Shown here piece by piece: positions 8,518 through 15,398 of a stretch of DNA of 64,000 nt (position 1 is the stretch's first letter; each line of letters begins with the position of its first letter). This stretch comes from CAYQUO01 sp964420835 (GTDB lineage Bacteria > Chloroflexota > Anaerolineae > Anaerolineales > Anaerolineaceae), in the NCBI GenBank assembly GCA_964420835.1, contig CAYQUO010000013.1:29226-93225 (forward strand). Reading direction: 5' to 3'. The notes below the pieces were generated by a model that did no database searches, had not been told where the DNA came from, and worked only from the letters and a program-made list of their open reading frames with translations. The position numbers and the translations under genes are program-made.

Positions 8518-10500
8518 TCATTCCGGTGGAACCCCGTAAACATACAAGGTGCCATCCCACCCGGCCAGCAGAAGCATTTCCCCGTCCGGTGTAAAGGCGG
8601 GGATGGATTGCGGGCTCGGGTTGTTCCACGAGGCGGTCATTTCTCCCGTATTTGTGCTTAGCAGGGACAGCTCGTGACCGCTGCCGGCCAGCAGGCTGCC
8701 ATCCGGAGAAAAGGCCATACGCGACCCGCCTCCATTGGAGAGCCAAAGCGGATGGTCTTCCTGCAGGTGCCAAAGGCTGGTGACGGGCTTCCCCTGCTGC
8801 CATTCATAAACCGCCAGTTGGTCCTGCTTGGGGGAAAAGGCAAAGGAAGTACCGGGATGCTTCCCGCCGAAAGACCAGTCGGCGGTGGACCAATATACCA
8901 CCGAACCCAGGGTTCCGGCGGCCAGCCATTTGCCATCCGGGGAGAATTCCAGTTGAAGGGTTGGATGATCGGTTTCAAGGCTGGCAACCAGGGTGCCATC
9001 CGCCAGGGACCACAAGCGAACGCCCCCCTCGCCGACACTCCCCGCCAGGAGATTGCCATCCGGGGAGAAGGCAAGGTGGCTGGCACGTGCGGGCAGGCTG
9101 GTTGGTTTAAACAGCCAGCCTTCATGTTCGTTATCCCAAACCTGGAGCCTGCGGTTGGGGTAGGCTGCAGCAACCAGACTGCCGTCCGGCAACAGCGCCA
9201 TGGCATCCCCGGCAGGAAGCGGGGCGGGCCGAACAGCAGCCTCCCCTGAGTGCAGGTCCAATTGGAACAGGTTTCCACCCAGCATTGCCAGGATGGCCCG
9301 TTTTTCATCCAGCCCGAACTGAACACGTGTGATACTTCCCGGACTGAAGCGAAGAGGGTGGTGCAGAAAGGCGCCGGAGCCGGCGGATGGATCCCAGATG
9401 GTTAATTCCTGTTCGGCCAGGGCAGTCCGGCTGCCGTTCGGGGTGATCGAAAGCGGGGTTGTGGCCCGTGCCGGATCATCTCGCGGCATTTCGGCAGCCA
9501 GCACCGGTTTTTCGGTCTCCCAGATCTGAACCCGGGTGCGCATTAATACCACTACCTGGCTGCCGTCATGGGAAAGCGCCACCTGAAGGGCATCTTCCGG
9601 CAGCGGTTGAAGCAGGGAAAGAGTTGTGCCGTTTTCGGTGCGTGTCAGGCGCACTTTCCGCCCTTGGGCGGAGGCCAGCAACCTGCCATCCCCGGAAAAG
9701 GCGGCCTGTGTGGCAGAATGCCCGTGCCCATCGCTGCCAATATACAGGTCTTCCAGGCGGTTGTCCTTTTCCAGTGACCAGATGTTCACCTGTTCATCAG
9801 GGGACCAGGCAAAAAGGATCCTCCCATCCTTGGAGAAAGCCAGGGCTTGTGCACCGCGCCCCGGAGATGGGAATTGCCCGATCAAGTTGCGGCCGCGTAT
9901 CTCCCATATCTTGATGCTGCGATCCAGGCCGCTGGAGGCCAGCTTCCGGCCATCCTGGCTGAAGGTCAGGGAGGAGACTGAAAAGGAGTGCGCATTAAGA
10001 ATATCGATGGCCGTTCCATCTGTTGTGTGAAAAAGGGTTATCCTGCCGTCCATACCCCCTGCCGCCAGGATGTTCCCATCTGGACTGAACGCCAGCGTAG
10101 TTTGTCCGCCGGATTGTTCGGCTCTCCACAGGGTTTCAACAGAGGGATCACTCAACACCGTCACCCCCCGGCTGGAAGCCAACGCCAGCATGGATCCATC
10201 TGCCGACCAGGCCAACCCCCGGGGAATTCCTTCGCCCAGGCGGGCCATTTCCACGATGCGGCTGGAATTTGCCGGGCTGAGGACCCCGGGCTGGAAAGGC
10301 AGTGGCGTTCCAGCCCGAACAACCGGATAAGAGGTTGGGGTAGGAAGCGGGGTGCTTGTGGGTGCTGCAGGGGGAGGCGGTGTAAGGGACGGATGGGGCG
10401 TCAGGGTTGGGAATGTTCGGGGAGCGGGGAACAGGCTGCAACCGGCGAGCAGAGATTGGAATATTATGAGGAGGGCAATCCGGGTGGGTCTTGTTCCCAT
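8518..10500 (-). CDS. WD40-repeat lipoprotein (beta-propeller)
   Basis: 660 residues. A signal peptide ends in a lipobox LLAGC at residues about 17-21, then a Pro/Thr-rich linker (TPLPTPTSYP) and a long run of degenerate WD40/YVTN-type repeats, recognised by the recurring pattern LAFSPDGxxLAxG (for example TLAFSPDGNILAAGG, LTFSQDGRKLASSG, LEFSPDGKWLAAG). With about 12 blades it could form one or two beta-propellers outside the membrane, a scaffold for protein contacts. No enzyme domain is seen. A TATAAT box lies 6 nt before the ATG and there is no Shine-Dalgarno, so the message is probably leaderless. The next gene upstream is another lipoprotein. Confidence 0.85.
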   Translation of the reverse strand: MGTRPTRIALLIIFQSLLAGCSLFPAPRTFPTLTPHPSLTPPPPAAPTSTPLPTPTSYPVVRAGTPLPFQPGVLSPANSSRIVEMARLGEGIPRGLAWSADGSMLALASSRGVTVLSDPSVETLWRAEQSGGQTTLAFSPDGNILAAGGMDGRITLFHTTDGTAIDILNAHSFSVSSLTFSQDGRKLASSGLDRSIKIWEIRGRNLIGQFPSPGRGAQALAFSKDGRILFAWSPDEQVNIWSLEKDNRLEDLYIGSDGHGHSATQAAFSGDGRLLASAQGRKVRLTRTENGTTLSLLQPLPEDALQVALSHDGSQVVVLMRTRVQIWETEKPVLAAEMPRDDPARATTPLSITPNGSRTALAEQELTIWDPSAGSGAFLHHPLRFSPGSITRVQFGLDEKRAILAMLGGNLFQLDLHSGEAAVRPAPLPAGDAMALLPDGSLVAAAYPNRRLQVWDNEHEGWLFKPTSLPARASHLAFSPDGNLLAGSVGEGGVRLWSLADGTLVASLETDHPTLQLEFSPDGKWLAAGTLGSVVYWSTADWSFGGKHPGTSFAFSPKQDQLAVYEWQQGKPVTSLWHLQEDHPLWLSNGGGSRMAFSPDGSLLAGSGHELSLLSTNTGEMTASWNNPSPQSIPAFTPDGEMLLLAGWDGTLYVYGVPPE

Positions 10501-10506
10501 GTTCCC

Positions 10507-10512
10507 ATTATA
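10507..10512 (-). promoter_or_regulatory. -10 box placing transcription start at the WD40 gene ATG
   Basis: Perfect TATAAT on the minus strand, then six nucleotides, then the ATG at 10500. No Shine-Dalgarno and no clear -35. Confidence 0.55.
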
Positions 10513-10547
10513 AGGCGAAGGGAAGCCCGGCTTCCAGAATGGAGACT

Positions 10548-12113
10548 TCAGGGGTTCCGTTCCAATACGGATTCGTGCGAGCCATCGGAACGGGCAATGA
10601 TCACATCCCCGCCGCGGACCAGGGAGCTCTGGTAAGCCCTTTCACCGGGGACGGCGCGCCAGCCGGAAAGGATCATCGGTGTTGCCGGGCTGATCGGTAT
10701 CCATTCCCCATTGTATTTCCGGGAGATGTGCACATGGGTGCCGCTGGCGATGCCCCCTTCACATGACGGGTGGCCCAGCGGGTCGTCCCTGGCCACCCAG
10801 GCTCCTGCAGCCACCCGGTCCTGGGCTGCCAGGTGCAGGTAGATTAACACCCAACCCGTTTGTTCGTCCCCGTCCCCATCCAGGTCCACTGCCACCACGC
10901 CGTTCCCGGACCGCACGACCAAACCAGCAGCGGCGGCCGTTGCGAACTGGGGCGCGGTTGAACAACCCGGTTGACCGGCGGAGGGGGCGAAATCGAGGGC
11001 TCCCATTGGACCGCCCACCCCCCATGCCGAATGGGGGCCTCCGGTCAGACTCCATCGGTGCCCGGAGAGGAAGGGAAGTTCCAATGCCGGCACCTCCAGG
11101 CCGGCGGGAAAGATGGGCTCAACCTGGGCGGCCCTTGACCACGGGTCGCCGAACAGGCTGGAATACTGCACGAGAAATCCCTGCGGGCCGGATAAAACCA
11201 TGGGCAATGAACCGGCTGAATACACCTGGGAGAAGAGGTTGTAAAGGGCCGCGGAACCTGCATTCAAGGCCGGGTGCAGGCGAACCGCCTGCTTGTCCGT
11301 TGTGACAACCCGGGCCAGCGAACCCGCCCTCCAGCCATAGTATCCCGTGGTCAGGTGGCGAACCGCCAGCGATAGTTCGCGGTACAGACCCTGGTGGCTT
11401 TCGATCTGAAACCCAAGCGGATATTTTTGGCTCTGGCCTGCCGCGGGCTGGCCGCTCAGCCAGCCGGTGCGAAAGTCGATAATAGCCAGGAGAAGTCGCG
11501 GGTTGATGGAATTCTCACGCGATACCTGGTTAACAATCTGGGAGGCGCTGATCCAGTTTTCGCCCAACTGCTCACGATAGCCGGCCAGGTATCCCCCCTG
11601 TAAGCGGGTAAACGCCTCCATGTTGAACTCTGAGGCGGAGGATGAAAAGATGACCTCGCTGTCCGGGAGCAGGGCGTCCGAAAACCCCGCCCCTTCATTG
11701 GATTCCGGTATGAACACAGGCAGCCTTGGAGGCAGCAGCGCATCCTCTGCAAGGTTGCCTGTGGATACAATGCTTGATGCCGTGACCTCGAACCGGCGCG
11801 CCAGAGCCTGGATGGTATCACCCGAGCGGGCATAATACAACTGGTAACCTGGAGGGACCGGCGGGAGTGTTTCGGAGGCAGTGGGGCCCATGGCCCCAAA
11901 TGGCGTGGCTGTACGCAGCCCCGGAAAGACCTCCTGCGGAGTGGCTGCAGCCGTGGAGAACAGGTTTGGGTTATCCGGGAAAAGTTCAGCCGCCAGGGCT
12001 GCCCTGGTTGCGGACTCATGGTCCCGGCGGGGTTGGATGCCGGGAAGGTTGCAAGCCTGGGTGGCGCCCAGCAGTGCCAGCACGGCCGCCAGGAACCAGC
12101 GTATCCGTTCCAT
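10548..12113 (-). CDS. Lipoprotein with LysM and M23 (LytM-like) peptidase domains
   Basis: 521 residues. A hydrophobic signal ends at a likely lipobox (GATQAC, Cys near 21). A LysM peptidoglycan-binding module lies near 93-140 (YYARSGDTIQALARRFEV). A helical middle part resembles lytic-transglycosylase-associated regions (NPRLLLAIIDFRTGW). The C-terminal third has an M23-like fold: PHSAW and GALDFAP supply a His and an Asp, and GTHVHI gives the HxH pair, consistent with the zinc ligands of LytM endopeptidases. It may cut peptide cross-bridges in the cell wall, or be a regulator if zinc binding is lost. TACAAT sits 7 nt before the ATG, suggesting a leaderless message. Confidence 0.8.
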   Translation of the reverse strand: MERIRWFLAAVLALLGATQACNLPGIQPRRDHESATRAALAAELFPDNPNLFSTAAATPQEVFPGLRTATPFGAMGPTASETLPPVPPGYQLYYARSGDTIQALARRFEVTASSIVSTGNLAEDALLPPRLPVFIPESNEGAGFSDALLPDSEVIFSSSASEFNMEAFTRLQGGYLAGYREQLGENWISASQIVNQVSRENSINPRLLLAIIDFRTGWLSGQPAAGQSQKYPLGFQIESHQGLYRELSLAVRHLTTGYYGWRAGSLARVVTTDKQAVRLHPALNAGSAALYNLFSQVYSAGSLPMVLSGPQGFLVQYSSLFGDPWSRAAQVEPIFPAGLEVPALELPFLSGHRWSLTGGPHSAWGVGGPMGALDFAPSAGQPGCSTAPQFATAAAAGLVVRSGNGVVAVDLDGDGDEQTGWVLIYLHLAAQDRVAAGAWVARDDPLGHPSCEGGIASGTHVHISRKYNGEWIPISPATPMILSGWRAVPGERAYQSSLVRGGDVIIARSDGSHESVLERNP

Positions 12114-12120
12114 GGGACGG

Positions 12121-12129
12121 ATTGTATCA
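12121..12129 (-). promoter_or_regulatory. Extended -10 of the LysM/M23 lipoprotein, leaderless
   Basis: TGA followed by TACAAT (12121-12126) on the minus strand; the ATG at 12113 starts 7 nt downstream. No Shine-Dalgarno. Confidence 0.55.
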
Positions 12130-12203
12130 CCCGCCTTCCGTTCAAAAGAAGGGCAATTGGATGGACGTTGTGGGTTTGCCTCCCTGAAGGTTGGCTGGGC
12201 GAT

Positions 12204-12791
12204 TTATTTCCGGGCCCCCGTGGGAGACCCGCCGGCCAGCATTACCAGTTCGTCAACCAACTGATCCAGTTCTTCAACCAGCGGATGTTCGGTCACAGAC
12301 CGGTACGCCTCAACGAGGGCGCGGTAGTTCCACAAGGTTCCTTCACGCCCGCCCTTAAAATGCTGCCAAACGCCCTCCCCCTCCCGGCGGTAGTCTTGCA
12401 GGATGCAGCGCGCGTTATGGACCTTGTCGGCCATCGAGACCAGGCGGGCCTTGGCGGAAATGCGGGGAATCTGTTCCAGGTAGGCTTCCTTGCGTTCCCG
12501 CCAGGGGGGTTTGGGAGCCTGGTCCGTGTCGCTGCATTCGGCAACAATCGAAGCCACAGCGCTGCCAAATTCACGCCGGATCCTGTTGAGGGTTGCAGCC
12601 CCGCCCTGGTCCTCCACGGCATCATGCAGGAGGGCTGCAATGGCTTCGTCTTCACCCCCACCGTTTTCAAGGACGAGACTGGCAACGGCCATCAGGTGGG
12701 CGAAGTAGGGGGTTTTGCTGCCTTTTCGGTTTTGGCCGGCATGAAGTTGAAGGGCCATCGAAAAGGCCTGCAGAAACCGATCATTGAACAT
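12204..12791 (-). CDS. HD-domain hydrolase, RelA/SpoT hydrolase-like (small alarmone hydrolase type)
   Basis: About 195 residues. The HD signature is complete: LHAGQNRKG near the N-terminus, YFAHLMAV, then AALLHDAVED with the HD pair, and VSMADKVHNAR with the distal metal-binding Asp. The spacing and the R-x-G-x-x-x-P-Y-x-x-H pattern match the Mn-dependent (p)ppGpp hydrolase half of RelA/SpoT and stand-alone Mesh1-like enzymes. No synthetase or TGS/ACT domains are attached. The substrate is inferred from family resemblance only. Two ATGs are 6 nt apart; the second (12791) is chosen because TATAAT directly abuts the first and places transcription start at the second. Confidence 0.75.
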   Translation of the reverse strand: MFNDRFLQAFSMALQLHAGQNRKGSKTPYFAHLMAVASLVLENGGGEDEAIAALLHDAVEDQGGAATLNRIRREFGSAVASIVAECSDTDQAPKPPWRERKEAYLEQIPRISAKARLVSMADKVHNARCILQDYRREGEGVWQHFKGGREGTLWNYRALVEAYRSVTEHPLVEELDQLVDELVMLAGGSPTGARK

Positions 12792-12797
12792 GGTCAT

Positions 12798-12806
12798 ATT
12801 ATAGCA
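12798..12806 (-). promoter_or_regulatory. Extended -10 of the HD hydrolase gene, leaderless
   Basis: TGC then TATAAT (12798-12803) on the minus strand, followed by ATGACC and ATG. A start site 6-7 nt after the -10 falls on the second ATG. Confidence 0.6.
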
Positions 12807-12828
12807 AGAGTTGAATCCACCGAATGAA

Positions 12829-12858
12829 TGGACGATTCCTGCCTGCCTGTGGTATACT
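12829..12858 (+). promoter_or_regulatory. rpsB-tsf promoter
   Basis: TGGACG (12829-12834), an 18-nt spacer, then TATACT (12853-12858) preceded by TGG. The leader to the rpsB ATG is about 108 nt and could hold autoregulatory structure, as rpsB leaders do elsewhere; I did not recognise a specific one. Confidence 0.55.
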
Positions 12859-12972
12859 TCTGCCGCTTAAAAACCCATCACACACGCTTTCTGACCGTCC
12901 GGCGTGCTCTTCCCCTGGAAGTGCAAAGGATGAGGATGACGGAAGCGGAGGAAAAACGCAAAGGAGAATATC

Positions 12973-13944
12973 ATGGCGAGTGTAATTTCCATGAAAGCGC
13001 TGCTAGAAAGCGGCGTCCACTTCGGTCACCGCACCAACAAGTGGAACCCGGCAATGAAGCCGTACATCTTCACCGAGCGCAACGGTATCCATATCATCGA
13101 CCTGCAGCAAACGGTGAAAGCGCTCAACTCGGCATTCAACCTCGTTCGGGACACGGTAATGGGAGGCGGGATCGTTTTGTTTGTTGGCACAAAGCGGCAG
13201 GCACAGGAGACCGTAAAAGAGGAAGCCGAACGCTGCGGCATGCCCTACGTTACCCAGCGCTGGCTGGGAGGGATGCTGACCAACTGGGCCACCATCTTTC
13301 AACGGATCCTGGAACTGGAACGGCTGGAACACATGCGCGACAGCGGCGAGATCAACAAACTGACCAAGAAGGAAGGCTTGCTGATCGAGCGGGAGATCAA
13401 CCGCCTGCTTATTCGCCTAAGTGGTGTGCGCTCCATGAAACGCCTGCCCGACCTGCTCTTTGTGATCGATGTATCACGCGAGTATACGGCTATCCACGAA
13501 GCCAATCTGAAGAACATCCCGGTTATCGCCCTCGTGGATACGAACTGCAACCCGGGGGGAGTGGATTACGTCATTCCATCAAACGATGACGCCATCCGGG
13601 CGATCAAACTATTGGTCGGTAAAATGGCGGATGCCGTTCTCGAGAGCAAGGCCATGCGCAAGGATGAGGATCTCGAGGCCGAAGCGGCTGCTGCCGAGCG
13701 GCTGGAACGCTCTCCCATGATGCGCCGCTCAACGTTCGAGGAGGAAGAGATTCTCGAGGACAAGGATTTGCTGGGCGATTCCGTCCTGGCACGCCTGGGC
13801 ACCAGGGCTTATGCAGAAGAAGACGAGGAAGACGAGGAAATTGCCCCGGACATTGAAAGGGAATCGGCTGAAGAACCCATTGCCCCCGAAAACAACGAAG
13901 AGGGCGATGAGAGCGTGGATGTCGCAGAGTCTGATTCGGAATAA
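12973..13944 (+). CDS. rpsB: 30S ribosomal protein S2, with a long acidic C-terminal tail
   Basis: 323 residues. The S2 body spans about residues 1-235 and carries the signatures LLESGVHFGHRTNKWNP, FVGTKRQAQ, RWLGGMLTNW and ALVDTNCNP. S2 binds the 30S subunit between head and body and is needed for S1 binding. The last ~85 residues are rich in Glu and Asp (for example AEEDEEDEE), an extension absent from the 240-residue E. coli protein. An AAAGGAG ribosome site precedes the ATG. It is followed by tsf, the common bacterial order. Confidence 0.97.
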   Translation: MASVISMKALLESGVHFGHRTNKWNPAMKPYIFTERNGIHIIDLQQTVKALNSAFNLVRDTVMGGGIVLFVGTKRQAQETVKEEAERCGMPYVTQRWLGGMLTNWATIFQRILELERLEHMRDSGEINKLTKKEGLLIEREINRLLIRLSGVRSMKRLPDLLFVIDVSREYTAIHEANLKNIPVIALVDTNCNPGGVDYVIPSNDDAIRAIKLLVGKMADAVLESKAMRKDEDLEAEAAAAERLERSPMMRRSTFEEEEILEDKDLLGDSVLARLGTRAYAEEDEEDEEIAPDIERESAEEPIAPENNEEGDESVDVAESDSE

Positions 13945-14017
13945 GCGATTTCCAACCGGGGAAAAATTGAAAAGGGAACCTATCAACGGGATGAACCCGT
14001 AGATCTTGAGGAAAACA

Positions 14018-14629
14018 ATGACCACGATCACAATTGACATGATCAAGCAGTTGCGGGAAAGTACAGGCGCGGGAATTTTGGACTGCCGAAAAGCTCTTGA
14101 ACAGTCCAACGGGGATATGAAACAAGCCCTGGACTTCCTGCGGGAAAAGGGCCTGGCCATGGCGGCCAAGCGCTCCAGCCGCCGTGCCTCCGAGGGAGTG
14201 GTGGAACTGTATTCCCACGGCAACGGCCGCGTGGGTGTAATGGTGGAAGTGAACAGCGAGACCGATTTTGTTGGCCGTTCTGAAGCCTTCCGCACCCTGG
14301 CACACGAGCTGGCGCTTCAGATTGCAGCCACATCACCCCTGTATATCCATGACGACGACGTTCCGGCTGAAATTCTGGAGCATGAAAAGAAGATCGCCGA
14401 GGCACGTGCCCGGGAGGAAGGGAAACCGGAAAACATCCTGCCCCGCATTGTTGAGGGGTCGATCAAAAAATATCTTGATGAGGTTGTCCTCCTGCGGCAG
14501 CCATACATTCGGGATGAGTCGATAAGCGTTCAACAACTGGTGAATCAAACCGTGGCCAGCCTGGGGGAGAATATCGTTATCCGGCGTTTTGCCCGTTGGG
14601 CTTTGGGCGAAAGCACCGAAGAAGAATAA
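14018..14629 (+). CDS. tsf: Elongation factor Ts, short form
   Basis: 203 residues. EF-Ts exchanges GDP for GTP on EF-Tu. The N-terminal UBA-like module (MIKQLRESTGAGILDCRKAL) and the core motif NSETDFVGR are clear. The protein is about 80 residues shorter than the E. coli factor and resembles the single-core-subdomain form known from Thermus. An in-frame TTG lies 12 nt upstream, but the ATG at 14018 with TGAGGA before it gives the expected MTTITIDMIKQLR start. A strong terminator follows. Confidence 0.95.
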   Translation: MTTITIDMIKQLRESTGAGILDCRKALEQSNGDMKQALDFLREKGLAMAAKRSSRRASEGVVELYSHGNGRVGVMVEVNSETDFVGRSEAFRTLAHELALQIAATSPLYIHDDDVPAEILEHEKKIAEARAREEGKPENILPRIVEGSIKKYLDEVVLLRQPYIRDESISVQQLVNQTVASLGENIVIRRFARWALGESTEEE

Positions 14630-14636
14630 AAAATGG

Positions 14637-14666
14637 AAAGGCCAACCCTGCGGTTGGCCTTTTTTT
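14637..14666 (+). terminator. Rho-independent terminator after tsf
   Basis: An 11-bp perfect stem (AAAGGCCAACC pairing with GGTTGGCCTTT) around a CTGC loop, running into seven Ts. It lies between tsf and pyrH, 12 nt upstream of the pyrH start, so pyrH must rely on read-through or on a promoter I could not identify. Confidence 0.9.
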
Positions 14667-14677
14667 ACGGAGATGAT

Positions 14678-15394
14678 ATGGAAGGACTGAAATACCATCG
14701 GATCTTGCTGAAACTTGGTGGTGAGGCTCTGTCCGGTTCGGATGGCTCGGGAATCGATCCAAAAGCGGCCCGCTCGATCGCAGATCGGGTACGCCAGGTA
14801 AGGGAAATGGGGGTGGATGTTGCCATTGTCATCGGGGCGGGGAACCTTTGGCGCGGCCGGGTTGGCCTGGATACGGGGATGGACCGGGCAACGGCAGATT
14901 ACATGGGCATGCTGGCGACCGTGATGAACGCCCTGGCTTTGATGGATGCCCTGGAGAACATCGGTGTGATCACCCGGGTGCAGTCGGCAATCGAAATGCG
15001 ATCCGTCGCCGAACCATACATCCGGCGGCGGGCGATCCGCCATATGGAAAAAGGCCGGGTGGTCATCTTTGGCGGCGGAACCGGCAATCCCTATTTCTCC
15101 ACCGACACGGCTGCGGCCTTGCGGGCGATGGAGATGGAATCGGATGTGCTGATTAAGGCAACCAAGGTGGATGGGATCTACGACAGCGACCCTTCGCAAA
15201 ATCCCAAGGCGGTCAAGTTCGATCATCTCAAGTACATTGATGTGCTTAACCGGCGCCTGGAGGTGATGGACAGCACGGCCATTTCCCTGTGCATGGAAAA
15301 CAAGTTGCCCATCCTGGTGCTTAACCTGTGGGACCCGGATGCTCTTCGCCGCTCGTTGTTGGGTGAACCGGTTGGCACCCTTGTGACCGCCTGA
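14678..15394 (+). CDS. pyrH: UMP kinase
   Basis: 238 residues of the amino-acid kinase fold. It phosphorylates UMP to UDP. Motifs: LLKLGGEALSG at the phosphate-binding start, GAGNLWRG, GGTGNPYFSTDTAAALRA and KATKVDGIYDSDP. A longer reading frame opens at 14633, but that start lies before the terminator hairpin; the ATG at 14678 has GGAG five nucleotides upstream and gives the usual N-terminus. It follows rpsB-tsf as in many bacteria. The next gene begins 4 nt after its stop. Confidence 0.95.
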   Translation: MEGLKYHRILLKLGGEALSGSDGSGIDPKAARSIADRVRQVREMGVDVAIVIGAGNLWRGRVGLDTGMDRATADYMGMLATVMNALALMDALENIGVITRVQSAIEMRSVAEPYIRRRAIRHMEKGRVVIFGGGTGNPYFSTDTAAALRAMEMESDVLIKATKVDGIYDSDPSQNPKAVKFDHLKYIDVLNRRLEVMDSTAISLCMENKLPILVLNLWDPDALRRSLLGEPVGTLVTA

Positions 15395-15398
15395 ACTG

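Noticed and set aside
12828..13589. A 253-codon open frame overlapping rpsB in another frame
   Set aside because: It covers the rpsB promoter and leader and shows no family motif; it is a shadow of rpsB.
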